A stretch of 64,000 nt of DNA, from positions 139,952,854 to 140,016,853 of the forward strand of contig JAIOJX010000031.1 in NCBI GenBank assembly GCA_022376925.1, in the 5' to 3' direction. Below the pieces are notes generated by a model. It had not been told where the DNA came from. It saw only the letters and a program-made list of their open reading frames with translations, and searched no databases. Position numbers and translations under genes: made by a program. Shown here piece by piece: positions 48,641 through 60,127 of this stretch; position 1 is the first letter of the stretch; the number at the start of each line of letters is the position of its first letter. Origin of the DNA: Tragulus kanchil (Eukaryota > Chordata > Mammalia > Artiodactyla > Tragulidae).

Positions 48641-49779
48641 AGTTGTTGTTTAGTCACTGAGTTGTGTCTGACTCTTTACGACCCTTTGCATTGTAAATGC
48701 ACAGAACGAAGAGGAACAGAGGCTCACTTTCCTAAAAGCTGGGGCTTCAGCCCCAAATCTCAAAACAGAACTCGAGTGAACTAGGAGACCAGTGCCTAAT
48801 ATCTCAGCTTCGTCAGCCTAAATGACCAGAAATGAAGTTAGCAGAATGTCTGTTTGGCCATCTTCTTAGTTCAAGCCAGACTGTGGTCTTAGCTCTTCTC
48901 TCTGCCCTGGCAGACCAGCTAAAGAAGATGTGCCATTGGGAAAAGTAATTTTCTTTCCTGCATTTTAAATATGATTTGATTTTTTTAAATGTATTTATAC
49001 ACAGTAGATGACTAAAGTTCGAAGTACGGAAAAAAAAAAAAAAGGTCTGCCCTTATGCCTTGGTGACCTTGGCCGAGCCTGCAAGCCTCCACGCTAGAGG
49101 GCAGACAGCAACAGAGCCAGTGAGAGCTGGCCACGGCTGCCCTGGGAAGGGAGACAGAGCAAAAAGACTGTATTAGTACCTCCAAGAGCCCAGAGCTGTG
49201 CTGCCCGTGACACAGTAGCCAGCAGCCACATACACTAGTATGTAATTGCTATTTACTAGAGTTGTTTAAATTAATTAAAATTAAATAAGATTAAAAATTC
49301 AGTGACTCAGTCACATCGTACACATTTCAAGTGCCCCACAGTCTCATGTGGTGACGGCTACTGTGTTGGACAATGCAGCCATAGGGCATTCCTCCCAGTG
49401 CAGAAAGTTGTACTGGTCAGCACAGGCCTAGAATGCCACTCACAGCTCACCTGACTGCTCACCTGGCAGTGGGGCTAAAAGGCAGGGTTTCTCCCCAAGT
49501 AATTGTCATTTGGCAGGCCGGGGAAGGGGGCATCCCAAAGGAGCATGCATCTCAGAGCGGGCTGCCAGAGTCAGGGGAGGGGAAACAGACCTCCGTGCTC
49601 AGTGGCTCAGTCATGTCTGACCCTTTGTGATCTCATGGACGGCAGCACACCAGGCTTCCCTGTCCTTCACCATCTCCCGGAGCTTGCTCAAACTCATGTC
49701 CAGTGAGCTGGGGACGTTACCTAACCATCTCATCCTCTGCTGGCCCCTTCTCCTCCTGCGCTCTGCTTTCTCATGCAGA

Positions 49780-50010
49780 CAGTTGTTGTTTAGTCACTGA
49801 GTTGTGTCTGACTCTTTACGACCCTTTGCATTGTAGGCTGCTAGGCTCCTCTGTCCATGAGAGTTTTCAGATAAGAATGCTAGAGTAGGTTCCCATGTCC
49901 TCCTCCAGGGGATCTTACCAAATCAAGGACTGAACCCAGCAGATGTCTGCTGTGTTCCCTGCACTGGCAGATAGATTCTTTACCTGCTGAGCTTTGGGGT
50001 TGACCAGTCC
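49780..50010 (-). mobile_element. Bov-tA-type SINE
   Basis: Complete minus-strand copy: 'gttgtttagtcactgagttg', 'gagagttttcagataagaat', 'tctttacctgctgagctttg'. In duplication 9's first copy it stops at 48694. Confidence 0.93.
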
Positions 50011-50202
50011 TACAGAGAACAAAACACAAAACAAATGGAAAGATGCCTAATGAACCCACTCTGGCTTCCTGCCTCAAAAAGACCTTTCTGACCTTCAGAC
50101 AGGGGCTGAGCAGAGAGCACCTGCCATGTCCACCAGGCCTAACCCCCGCTCCTCAGAGCTCTGCCAAGTCCTCTCTGGGCACAGACTGCACCTTGGTGGA
50201 TG

Positions 50203-50610
50203 TCCAGGGGTCAGCACACTAGAGTCCGGGGCCAAATCCAGCCAGCTCTCTGTATAGGTATGGCACTGTTCACACACAGATTTGTAGAAAAAAAATGGGT
50301 GGGGTATAGGCGAGACACACACAGAAAATGAACTTAAGGTTGCCAGGGAGAAAGGAAAGTTAGGGAGTTTGGGATGGTCATGCACACACTGCTATATTTA
50401 AAATGGGTAACCAACAAGGGCCTATTGCACAGCATGTGGAAATCTGCTCAATGTTAAGTACCAGCCTGGATGGAAGGGAGGTGTGGGGGAGAATACATAC
50501 ATGTGTATGTTTGGCTCAGTCCTTTTCTTGTTCCCCTGAAACTATAACATTGTTAATTGGCTATACCTCAATACAAAATTTAAAAATACAAAAAATATAT
50601 GAGTAAAATG
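50203..50610 (+). mobile_element. Old DNA-transposon scrap followed by L1 3' UTR
   Basis: 50203-50262 ('ggccaaatccagccagctct') resembles a hAT element end. 50285-50610 is plus-strand artiodactyl L1 3' UTR: 'gggcctattgcacagcatgt', 'ttcccctgaaactataacat', 'ggctatacctcaatacaaaa'. Same family as 28370-28650. Confidence 0.7.
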
Positions 50611-50639
50611 GAGAAGACAAGGGAGGCTGTGTCAAATAC

Positions 50640-50892
50640 CTTCCAGTTGTCCTTTCCTGGCCTCCAGGTATGTGATGTGCGTGTGAAGCTCACTGCTGTA
50701 CGCATGGCTGGCCTCCTTCAAGAGGAAGAGAAGCTGCTGACGGCCTGAAGGGGCACAGTAGCTAGTCAGGCACTCCCAGGCCACGAGGTCATTTGCCAGA
50801 TCTCCAGCCCTCAGAGAAATGCCAGCGTGTTCCTGCTGCTCCCATGTAGCAAAAAATCTCCTGTATTCTTCAGTCACCAGCACCAGGGCATC
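50640..50892 (-). CDS. Internal coding exon of an unidentified host gene
   Basis: The only host exon I can support. Read on the minus strand, a good acceptor 'tatgcctctgcag' ends at 50893. The exon opens with codons for DALVLVTEEYRRFFATWEQQ and closes with HITYLEARKGQLE plus one base before the donor 'gtattt' (from 50639). It is 253 bases: it starts in phase 0 and leaves one base, with 84 codons and no stop. The reading continues three codons into the intron before a stop. The peptide is rich in Leu, Glu and Ala with aromatic anchors and probably forms helices. I see no catalytic motif, signal or membrane segment. I do not recognise the protein. Neighbouring exons were not found in the window, so the gene runs right to left with long repeat-filled introns. 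Duplication 10 starts inside this exon, and its first 39 exon bases reappear at 51953-51991. Confidence 0.7.
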
Positions 50893-53020
50893 CTGCAGAG
50901 GCATACGATAATGCATTAGGGATGAGGAGAGCCCGCTTTACATCAAATGGGTGCCCTGGCTGCTTTCAAAACACATTTACAAAAAGCCAAAGGGAAAAGC
51001 AATCAGAAAAAGACATAGTTAACCTAATGACACATTGTTTAAACTGTTTGAGCTTTCGGTACAGATGTGAGCATCTACTGATTCAAGGGACTGGGACCCT
51101 CAACAGCAGGTGCCCCGTCAGATTTCAAAATCAAACAGCACATTCTGTTTCAAAATTATAACAATTCGACAGCTCAGTTTAGGTTTCCATATAAGGCCTC
51201 ACTTGACAATGGGATAGCTGCATGCTAAGCTAATGATAGAGAGAGGGAGAGGGAGAAACAGAAATGGAGGGAGGGATGGAGAGAGAAAGAAAGAAAGAAA
51301 CAGAGTGAATATCAGAGGGGGAGAGAGGGAGGAGGACTCGGTGGCATGTATGTCAATGGGAATTCTTATGGCTAAAGAAACCTAGAAGAAATCCTAAAAA
51401 GAAGACAGGATGTAACTTTAACAATCACCGGTTACTTGAAAAGCTAAAAATCAAAACATCAACAACACAATCCCTAAAGGTGAAGGTTTCATTTGGTTCC
51501 AGCAATCAGGGTGCATGACTTGAGTGTGATTCACAGAAGAAACAACCAGGCCCCGAGAATGGCAGCCTTTAGACAGTAGAGTAGGGTGAAAAAAAAAAAA
51601 AGAGTGAAGCAGGGGCTTCTGTGTTTCATTATGAACCTTTTAGTGTTTATCTTTTCACTCTGTAAAAGCAGTGAAGAAGAGGCAGGCAGACAGACACGCA
51701 GGGCAGGGCTTCTAGGCTCTGTCACTGTAGGATGAGGCACAACACGCACCCATTAGCTGGCTCCAGCCTCTGGCTCAGGTCTAAGAGATTTTAAACAGCA
51801 TTCAGAGCCTTTCCAGGTCAGAGCAGGAGTGCTCTAAATACTACATGAAAAATAAATTCTGGAGACTGAGAACAGCTTTCACCTAACTTCCTGGCTGTAG
51901 TCAATGCAAGGTTATCTTCTGAATAAGACTGGAGACTGAAAAGTAACTAGGCAAATCTCCTGTATTCTTCAGTCACCAGCACCAGGGCATCCTGAAATAT
52001 AGCATTAGGGATGAGGAGAGCCCGCTTTACATCAAATGGGTGCCCTGGCTGCTTTCAAAACACATTTACAAAAAGCCAAAGGGAAAAGCAATCAGAAAAA
52101 GACATAGTTAACCTAATGACACATTGTTTAAACTGTTTGAGCTTTCGGTACAGATGTGAGCATCTACTGATTCAAGGGACTGGGACCCTCAACAGCAGGT
52201 GCCCCGTCAGATTTCAAAATCAAACAGCACATTCTGTTTCAAAATTATAACAATTCGACAGCTCAGTTTAGGTTTCCATATAAGGCCTCACTTGACAATG
52301 GGATAGCTGCATGCTAAGCTAATGATAGAGAGAGGGAGAGGGAGAAACAGAAATGGAGGGAGGGATGGAGAGAGAAAGAAAGAAAGAAACAGAGTGAATA
52401 TCAGAGGGGGAGAGAGGGAGGAGGACTCGGTGGCATGTATGTCAATGGGAATTCTTATGGCTAAAGAAACCTAGAAGAAATCCTAAAAAGAAGACAGGAT
52501 GTAACTTTAACAATCACCGGTTACTTGAAAAGCTAAAAATCAAAACATCAACAACACAATCCCTAAAGGTGAAGGTTTCATTTGGTTCCAGCAATCAGGG
52601 TGCATGACTTGAGTGTGATTCACAGAAGAAACAACCAGGCCCCGAGAATGGCAGCCTTTAGACAGTAGAGTAGGGTGAAAAAAAAAAAAAGAGTGAAGCA
52701 GGGGCTTCTGTGTTTCATTATGAACCTTTTAGTGTTTATCTTTTCACTCTGTAAAAGCAGTGAAGAAGAGGCAGGCAGACAGACACGCAGGGCAGGGCTT
52801 CTAGGCTCTGTCACTGTAGGATGAGGCACAACACGCACCCATTAGCTGGCTCCAGCCTCTGGCTCAGGTCTAAGAGATTTTAAACAGCATTCAGAGCCTT
52901 TCCAGGTCAGAGCAGGAGTGCTCTAAATACTACATGAAAAATAAATTCTGGAGACTGAGAACAGCTTTCACCTAACTTCCTGGCTGTAGTCAATGCAAGG
53001 TTATCTTCTGAATAAGACTG
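50854..53020. repeat. Tandem duplication 10
   Basis: Copy A 50854-51931 (with a noisy tail to 51952) and copy B 51953-53020. Offset 1099, then 1089 after about 41 bases, where B reads 'cctgaaatatagcatt' and A reads 'cctgcagaggcatacgat'. The tail of A, 'actggagactgaaaagtaac', is a damaged form of B's 'actgaataaaagtt'. Both irregular spots touch the junction. Confidence 0.94.
51235..51330. repeat. GA-rich low-complexity tract
   Basis: 'gatagagagagggagaggga' through 'aaagaaagaaagaaacagag'. Duplicated at 52324-52419. Confidence 0.9.
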
Positions 53021-54985
53021 AATAAAAGTTTAATTTTAAATGGGAGATCCCTACCCTCTCTTTCCGCTTATCACTGGCTTCTGAACAATGTAGGACTCAA
53101 GGGACACCACGGAGTGGAGATTATGGCACTTGGCTAAACTTTAAACCACATTTATTAAGGCTACATTTAGGAAGAAATGCGAATACATATTTGTCTCCAG
53201 GTATTGAAGTGTCGTTGTTTGACTATTTTAAATATTTGTCTCAGCACAGAAGCAGCTCCAGATGCTTTTGAATAATGGCTGCACGGAAGGTATGAAGCAA
53301 GGTCTTGGCGACAAAGCCTTGATAGAGAGAGCCCAGCCAAGACTAAACTTGTGGAAAGAGACGGAGCTTATAGAAGGAAACAAAGTTCTCTTTATACCTA
53401 TGATCTGAGTTCAGTCATTAAATTCATGGATAAGGAGTGAAACATTTATCTATTCATACTATTCTGGACATGAAAAAGAAACTATCTTCTGAATTTGTTA
53501 CATGTTAAGAATAGGTAACTCTTTTTTGAAGGAGTGTTAGTTTGTTTTTTAAAGTGTTTTCATATTCAACAAACGATTCAGCTTACTTGAATGATAATTT
53601 TCTAAACGATCTTGTATGAACCTAACATGCAAATGACCACATGTGATTGGCCTTCTGCACAATGTGTTCAGGTTTTACTGCTCCCCACTTTTAGTGCAGG
53701 AGCTTGGGATTTGTAATGTTGGAAAATATGCATTTTCGGGACTTCCCTGCTGGTCCAGTGCTTAAGACTTCGTCTTCTAATGCAAGAGAAGTGCGTTTGA
53801 TCCCTAAGTAGTCAAAGTGAACATAAAAACAACAGAAGCCACGTGTTATCTTTTCACTCTGTAAAAGCAGTGAAGAAGAGGCAGGCAGACAGACACGCAG
53901 GGCAGGGCTTCTAGGCTCTGTCACTGTAGGATGAGGCACAACACGCACCCATTAGCTGGCTCCAGCCTCTGGCTCAGGTCTAAGAGATTTTAAACAGCAT
54001 TCAGAGCCTTTCCAGGTCAGAGCAGGAGTGCTCTAAATACTACATGAAAAATAAATTCTGGAGACTGAGAACAGCTTTCACCTAACTTCCTGGCTGTAGT
54101 CAATGCAAGGTTATCTTCTGAATAAGACTGAATAAAAGTTTAATTTTAAATGGGAGATCCCTACCCTCTCTTTCCGCTTATCACTGGCTTCTGAACAATG
54201 TAGGACTCAAGGGACACCACGGAGTGGAGATTATGGCACTTGGCTAAACTTTAAACCACATTTATTAAGGCTACATTTAGGAAGAAATGCGAATACATAT
54301 TTGTCTCCAGGTATTGAAGTGTCGTTGTTTGACTATTTTAAATATTTGTCTCAGCACAGAAGCAGCTCCAGATGCTTTTGAATAATGGCTGCACGGAAGG
54401 TATGAAGCAAGGTCTTGGCGACAAAGCCTTGATAGAGAGAGCCCAGCCAAGACTAAACTTGTGGAAAGAGACGGAGCTTATAGAAGGAAACAAAGTTCTC
54501 TTTATACCTATGATCTGAGTTCAGTCATTAAATTCATGGATAAGGAGTGAAACATTTATCTATTCATACTATTCTGGACATGAAAAAGAAACTATCTTCT
54601 GAATTTGTTACATGTTAAGAATAGGTAACTCTTTTTTGAAGGAGTGTTAGTTTGTTTTTTAAAGTGTTTTCATATTCAACAAACGATTCAGCTTACTTGA
54701 ATGATAATTTTCTAAACGATCTTGTATGAACCTAACATGCAAATGACCACATGTGATTGGCCTTCTGCACAATGTGTTCAGGTTTTACTGCTCCCCACTT
54801 TTAGTGCAGGAGCTTGGGATTTGTAATGTTGGAAAATATGCATTTTCGGGACTTCCCTGCTGGTCCAGTGCTTAAGACTTCGTCTTCTAATGCAAGAGAA
54901 GTGCGTTTGATCCCTGGTAAGGAAGCTAAGATCCCATATACCACATGATCCAAAGAAACAACAGAACATAAAAACAACAGAAGCC
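52736..54985. repeat. Tandem duplication 11 (overlaps duplication 10)
   Basis: Copy A 52736-53845 and copy B 53846-54985, offset 1110. A's last 40 bases are altered: inside the CHR-2 SINE, about 50 bases are missing and replaced by 'aagtagtcaaagtg'. Because duplication 10's second copy overlaps this one, the segment at 51647-51931 occurs three times (also 52736-53020 and 53846-54130). Confidence 0.94.
53021..53722. other. Unique AT-rich non-coding DNA
   Basis: No repeat recognised and no exon with both splice sites. It recurs almost unchanged at 54131-54832 through duplication 11. Confidence 0.35.
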
Positions 54986-56768
54986 ACACTGTAACAAATT
55001 CAATAAAAATTCTTAAAATGTTCCACACTCAAAAAAATCTTTAAAAACCACTTATTAAAAAATGCATTTTCTCATCTATAGATTCAATGTGATCCCTATC
55101 AAACTTCCAATGACATTCTTCACAGAACTAGACCAAAGAATAACACAGTTCATATGGAAACACAAAAGACCTCGAATAGCCAAAGCAATCCTGAGGAAGA
55201 AGAATGGAGCGGGAGGGATCAGCCTGCCCAACTTCAGACTCTACTACAAAGCAACAGTTATCAAGACAGTATGGTACTGGCACAAAAACAGAAATATCGA
55301 CCAATGGAACAAGATCGAGAACCCAGAGATAAACCCACGCACCTATGGGTACCTTATTTTTGACAAAGGAGGCGAACATATAAAATGGGACAAAGACAGC
55401 CTCTTCAACAAATGGTGCTGGGAAAATTGAACAGCTACATGCAAAAAAATGAAGTTGGAACATTCCCTGCCACCATACACTAAGATCAACTCAAAATGGA
55501 TTAAAAACCTAAATGTAAGGCCAGAAACCATCAAACTCTTAGAGGAGAATATAGGCAAAACCCTCAGGGACATAAATCAAAGCAAGATCTTCTCTGACCC
55601 ACCTACTAGAATAGCGGAACTAAAAGACAAATGAATACATGTGGGACCTCATGAAACTTAAAAGCTTTTGTACAGCAAAAGTAAAGTCAATTTGTTACAT
55701 GTTAAGAATAGGTAACTCTTTTGAAGGAGTGTTAGTTTGTTTTTTAAAGTGTTTTCATATTCAACAAACGATTCAGCTTACTTGAATGATAATTTTCTAA
55801 ACGATCTTGTATGAACCTAACATGCAAATGACCACATGTGATTGGCCTTCTGCACAATGTGTTCAGGTTTTACTGCTCCCCACTTTTAGTGCAGGAGCTT
55901 GGGATTTGTAATGTTGGAAAATATGCATTTTCGGGACTTCCCTGCTGGTCCAGTGCTTAAGACTTCGTCTTCTAATGCAAGAGAAGTGCGTTTGATCCCT
56001 GGTAAGGAAGCTAAGATCCCATATACCACATGATCCAAAGAAACAACAGAACATAAAAACAACAGAAGCCACACTGTAACAAATTCAATAAAAATTCTTA
56101 AAATGTTCCACACTCAAAAAAATCTTTAAAAACCACTTATTAAAAAATGCATTTTCTCATCTATAGATTCAATGTGATCCCTATCAAACTTCCAATGACA
56201 TTCTTCACAGAACTAGACCAAAGAATAACACAGTTCATATGGAAACACAAAAGACCTCGAATAGCCAAAGCAATCCTGAGGAAGAAGAATGGAGCGGGAG
56301 GGATCAGCCTGCCCAACTTCAGACTCTACTACAAAGCAACAGTTATCAAGACAGTATGGTACTGGCACAAAAACAGAAATATCGACCAATGGAACAAGAT
56401 CGAGAACCCAGAGATAAACCCACGCACCTATGGGTACCTTATTTTTGACAAAGGAGGCGAACATATAAAATGGGACAAAGACAGCCTCTTCAACAAATGG
56501 TGCTGGGAAAATTGAACAGCTACATGCAAAAAAATGAAGTTGGAACATTCCCTGCCACCATACACTAAGATCAACTCAAAATGGATTAAAAACCTAAATG
56601 TAAGGCCAGAAACCATCAAACTCTTAGAGGAGAATATAGGCAAAACCCTCAGGGACATAAATCAAAGCAAGATCTTCTCTGACCCACCTACTAGAATAGC
56701 GGAACTAAAAAGACAAATGAATACATGTGGGACCTCATGAAACTTAAAAGCTTTTGTACAGCAAAAGA
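54602..56768. repeat. Tandem duplication 12
   Basis: Copy A 54602-55680 and copy B 55689-56768, offset 1087 then 1085. B has two Ts fewer in the run 30 bases after its start. A has one A fewer in 'actaaaagac' 60 bases before its end. 55681-55688 ('taaagtca' region) belongs to neither. Confidence 0.95.
54848..55056 (+). mobile_element. CHR-2-type SINE at a reused target site
   Basis: 'gggacttccctgctggtcca', 'gtgcgtttgatccctggtaa' and an A-rich tail. Flanked by 'aaaatatgcattttc' (54833-54847) and 'aaaaaatgcattttc' (55057-55071). Also at 53738-53845 (damaged) and 55933-56141 through duplications. Confidence 0.92.
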
Positions 56769-58927
56769 AATCACCAAAAAGCTGAACAGACAGCCCACAG
56801 AATGGGAGAAAATCATAGCAAATGAAACAACAGACAAAGAATTAATCTCCAAAATCTACAAGCAACTCAGACAACTCAGCACTGGAAAAATGAACAACCC
56901 AATCAAAAAATGGGAAAAGGACCTAAACAGATACCTCTCCAACGATGACATACAGATGGCCCAAAAGCATATGAAACGACGCTCAACTTCACTAATAATT
57001 AGAGAAATGCAAATCAAAACTACAATGAGATATCACCTCACACCCGTCAGAATGGCCATCATCCACAAATCGACAGACAATAAATGCTGGAGAGGCTGCG
57101 GAGAAAAGGGAACACTCCTGCATTGCTGGTGGGAATGTAGATTGATACAGCCTCTATGGAAGACAGTCCGGAGATTTCTTAAAAAACTAAAAATAGAAGC
57201 ACCATACGACTCAGCAATCCCACTCTTAGGCTTATACCCTCATGAAATTAAATCTGAAAGAAGCACCTATGTTCATTGCAGCTCTCTATACAATAGCTAG
57301 AACATGGAAGCAACCTAGATGCCCATTGACGAATGAATGGATACAAAAGCTCTGGTACATATATACAATGGAATACTACACAGCTGTAAAGAGAAATGCA
57401 GAAGAATCAGCCCTCATGAGGTGACTGGATCTAGAACGTATCATCAAAAGTGAAGTCAGTCAGAAAGAGAAGGACAAATACAGTATATTAACACATATAT
57501 ATGGAATCTAGTAGGATGGTGATGATGGCACACACAGTGAAGCGACGGAAAGACAGACATGGACAGTGGACATATGGACATTGTGGGGAAGGAACAGAGG
57601 GTGGGAGGCGTAAAGGAAGTAGCATGAAGGCCTGTACTATCATAAGTGAAGAAACTAGCTCTAGTCATTGCTCTGTGAGAAAAGGGGATCCTTCGGGGGG
57701 CTGTGTGCTGGTCGGGAGGGGTGGGAGGGGGGGATATACATATGACTAATCTGGGAACATACATAAATCAAAGCAAGATCTTCTCTGACCCACCTACTAG
57801 AATAGCGGAACTAAAAAGACAAATGAATACATGTGGGACCTCATGAAACTTAAAAGCTTTTGTACAGCAAAAGAAATCACCAAAAAGCTGAACAGACAGC
57901 CCACAGAATGGGAGAAAATCATAGCAAATGAAACAACAGACAAAGAATTAATCTCCAAAATCTACAAGCAACTCAGACAACTCAGCACTGGAAAAATGAA
58001 CAACCCAATCAAAAAATGGGAAAAGGACCTAAACAGATACCTCTCCAACGATGACATACAGATGGCCCAAAAGCATATGAAACGACGCTCAACTTCACTA
58101 ATAATTAGAGAAATGCAAATCAAAACTACAATGAGATATCACCTCACACCCGTCAGAATGGCCATCATCCACAAATCGACAGACAATAAATGCTGGAGAG
58201 GCTGCGGAGAAAAGGGAACACTCCTGCATTGCTGGTGGGAATGTAGATTGATACAGCCTCTATGGAAGACAGTCCGGAGATTTCTTAAAAAACTAAAAAT
58301 AGAAGCACCATACGACTCAGCAATCCCACTCTTAGGCTTATACCCTCATGAAATTAAATCTGAAAGAAGCACCTATGTTCATTGCAGCTCTCTATACAAT
58401 AGCTAGAACATGGAAGCAACCTAGATGCCCATTGACGAATGAATGGATACAAAAGCTCTGGTACATATATACAATGGAATACTACACAGCTGTAAAGAGA
58501 AATGCAGAAGAATCAGCCCTCATGAGGTGACTGGATCTAGAACGTATCATCAAAAGTGAAGTCAGTCAGAAAGAGAAGGACAAATACAGTATATTAACAC
58601 ATATATATGGAATCTAGTAGGATGGTGATGATGGCACACACAGTGAAGCGACGGAAAGACAGACATGGACAGTGGACATATGGACATTGTGGGGAAGGAA
58701 CAGAGGGTGGGAGGCGTAAAGGAAGTAGCATGAAGGCCTGTACTATCATAAGTGAAGAAACTAGCTCTAGTCATTGCTCTGTGAGAAAAGGGGATCCTTC
58801 AGGGGTGCTGTGTGATGGTTGGGAGGGGTGGGAAGGGGGGGATATACATATGACTAATCTGGGAACATACATATCTGTAAACAACAAAATTCTGTAAAAG
58901 TTAAAAGCAAAATAAAGGTTTTTTTTA
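55072..58927 (+). mobile_element. 5'-truncated L1 LINE (ORF2 C-terminal part and 3' UTR)
   Basis: The frame at 55062-55430 reads the end of the L1 ORF2 RT region ([20 protein letters not shown], then [13 protein letters not shown]). A Trp-to-stop change follows directly, then the next part in another frame ([20 protein letters not shown]). The frame at 56725-57300 has the C-terminal cysteine motif [18 protein letters not shown], and 57242-57424 has WYIYTMEYYTAVKRNAEESA. The 3' UTR ends in 'gcaaaataaaggtttttttt'. Flanking repeats 'aaaaaatgcattttc' stand at 55057-55071 and 58928-58942. Duplications 12 and 13 inflate it; collapsed length is about 1.66 kb. Not active: no 5' part, stops present. 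Confidence 0.93.
56655..58870. repeat. Tandem duplication 13 (inside L1)
   Basis: Copy A 56655-57764 and copy B 57761-58870, offset 1106, sharing 'acat' at the junction. The only differences seen are about six substitutions or indels in the last 75 bases of A (for example 'cttcggggggctgtgtgc' against 'cttcaggggtgctgtgtg'). Confidence 0.95.
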
Positions 58928-58942
58928 AAAAAATGCATTTTC

Positions 58943-59188
58943 GGGCTTTCCCGGTGGTCCAGTGGGTGAAGACACCACCTTGCAGTGCGAGGGGCGCCAG
59001 TTCGATCTCTGGCCTGGGAAGCAACTGGACCGATGGGTACAACTACCCAGCCAGCGCTCTGGAGCCCATGTGCCTGGAGCCGGTGCTTTGCAATGAGAGA
59101 GGCCACTGCCATGGGAGGCCCCCACAGGACAAAGAACAAAGATGGAAATAAATGAAAGACCAACAGAAGTGGCCAAAAAAAAACCCAT
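58943..59188 (+). mobile_element. CHR-like tRNA SINE, subgroup b (copy S5)
   Basis: Second subgroup: 'gtgggtgaagacaccacctt', 'gtgcctggagccggtgcttt', and a 3' part 'gatggaaataaatgaaagac' that lacks the 'tgaaaatagat' segment. Flanked by 'aaaaaatgcattttc' (58928-58942) and 'aaaaaagtgcattttc' (59189-59204). Confidence 0.92.
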
Positions 59189-59204
59189 AAAAAAGTGCAT
59201 TTTC

Positions 59205-59472
59205 TGGGCTTCCCTGGTGGTCCAGTGGGTAAGGACACCGCCTTGCAGTGCAAGGGGCGCCAGTTCGATCCCTGGCCTGGGAAGATCCCATGTGCCGCGG
59301 AGCAGCTGGACTGATGTGTCCAGTTACCAAGTCGGAGCTCTGGAGCGCATGTGCCCAGAGCCGATCCTCTGCGACAACAGAGGCCACCGCAATGAGAGGC
59401 CCACACGGGCCAAAGAACAAAGATGGATGGAAATAGACAAATGAAAGACCAATAGAAGTGGCCAAAAAAAAT
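59205..59472 (+). mobile_element. CHR-like tRNA SINE, subgroup a (copy S6)
   Basis: 'gggcttccctggtggtccag', 'gtaaggacaccgccttgcag', 'gatggatggaaatagacaaa', then an A-rich tail. Left flank 'aaaaaagtgcattttc', right flank 'aaaagcattttc' (59473-59484): the same target sequence again. Confidence 0.92.
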
Positions 59473-59576
59473 AAAAGCATTTTCCTTTAGATTTTCAGAA
59501 CTTATATATGACATAAATACGGGTCAGTCTTACTATGTCTTTAAAATAAATTAGACATGTTCTATGCTTAGAAAGG

Positions 59577-59795
59577 GGGCTTCCCAGGTAGCTCAGTGGT
59601 AAAGAACCTACCTGCCCATGCAGGACACCTAAGAGACACAGGTTCGATCCCTCAGTTGGGAAGATCCCTTGGAGAAAGGAATGGCAGCCCACTCCAGTAT
59701 TCCTGCCTGGAGAACCCCATAGACAGGGGAGCCTGGAGGGCTACAGTCCATGAGGCTGCAAAGAGTCAGACACAACTGAGCGATGAACACACACT
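59577..59795 (+). mobile_element. Bov-tA-type SINE
   Basis: 'ggcttcccaggtagctcagt', 'cacaggttcgatccctcagt', ending 'gagtcagacacaactgagcg'. Confidence 0.94.
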
Positions 59796-60127
59796 AGTGC
59801 TTCACAAGGTCTCTGCCCAAAGGAAGGGTCTCCTGACTCAGCGATGAAAATCCTACCCTCTGAAGGAGACTCGAGCTGGGACAGACCACCCAGGGCCTGT
59901 TGGAGACGTGGGCCTGGTTGCTGCCCACTGGAACAGAGGACAGAAGCAGGCGTGGCCTGACGTCTGTAGGCCATCTGGCAGTCACAGGAGGAACTCAACA
60001 CATCTGGACGGAACAGAAAAGTTGCAAGAGCTTCTGCAAAGGTGAGAGGACCGGAAAACCCATGCTTGTCTGGGGTCCAGCTCTAGGTGAGCGGCTAAGG
60101 ACCTTAACAAGGCAGCAGCTCTCCTCC
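59796..60127. other. Unique non-coding DNA
   Basis: No supported feature. Confidence 0.35.

Larger units (their letters stand above)
47555..49834. repeat. Tandem duplication 9
   Basis: Copy A 47555-48694 and copy B 48695-49834, offset 1140 then 1138. B lost 'ga' ten bases after its start ('cacagaacg' against 'cacagagaacg'). Small G/A-run differences lie near 48010 and 49150. A's SINE is cut off at 48694; B's SINE runs on normally. Confidence 0.95.

Noticed and set aside
58771..59514. Long minus-strand frame of 247 codons
   Set aside because: It runs antisense through two related SINEs and an L1 tail. Its internal similarity comes from the two SINE copies, not from a protein repeat.
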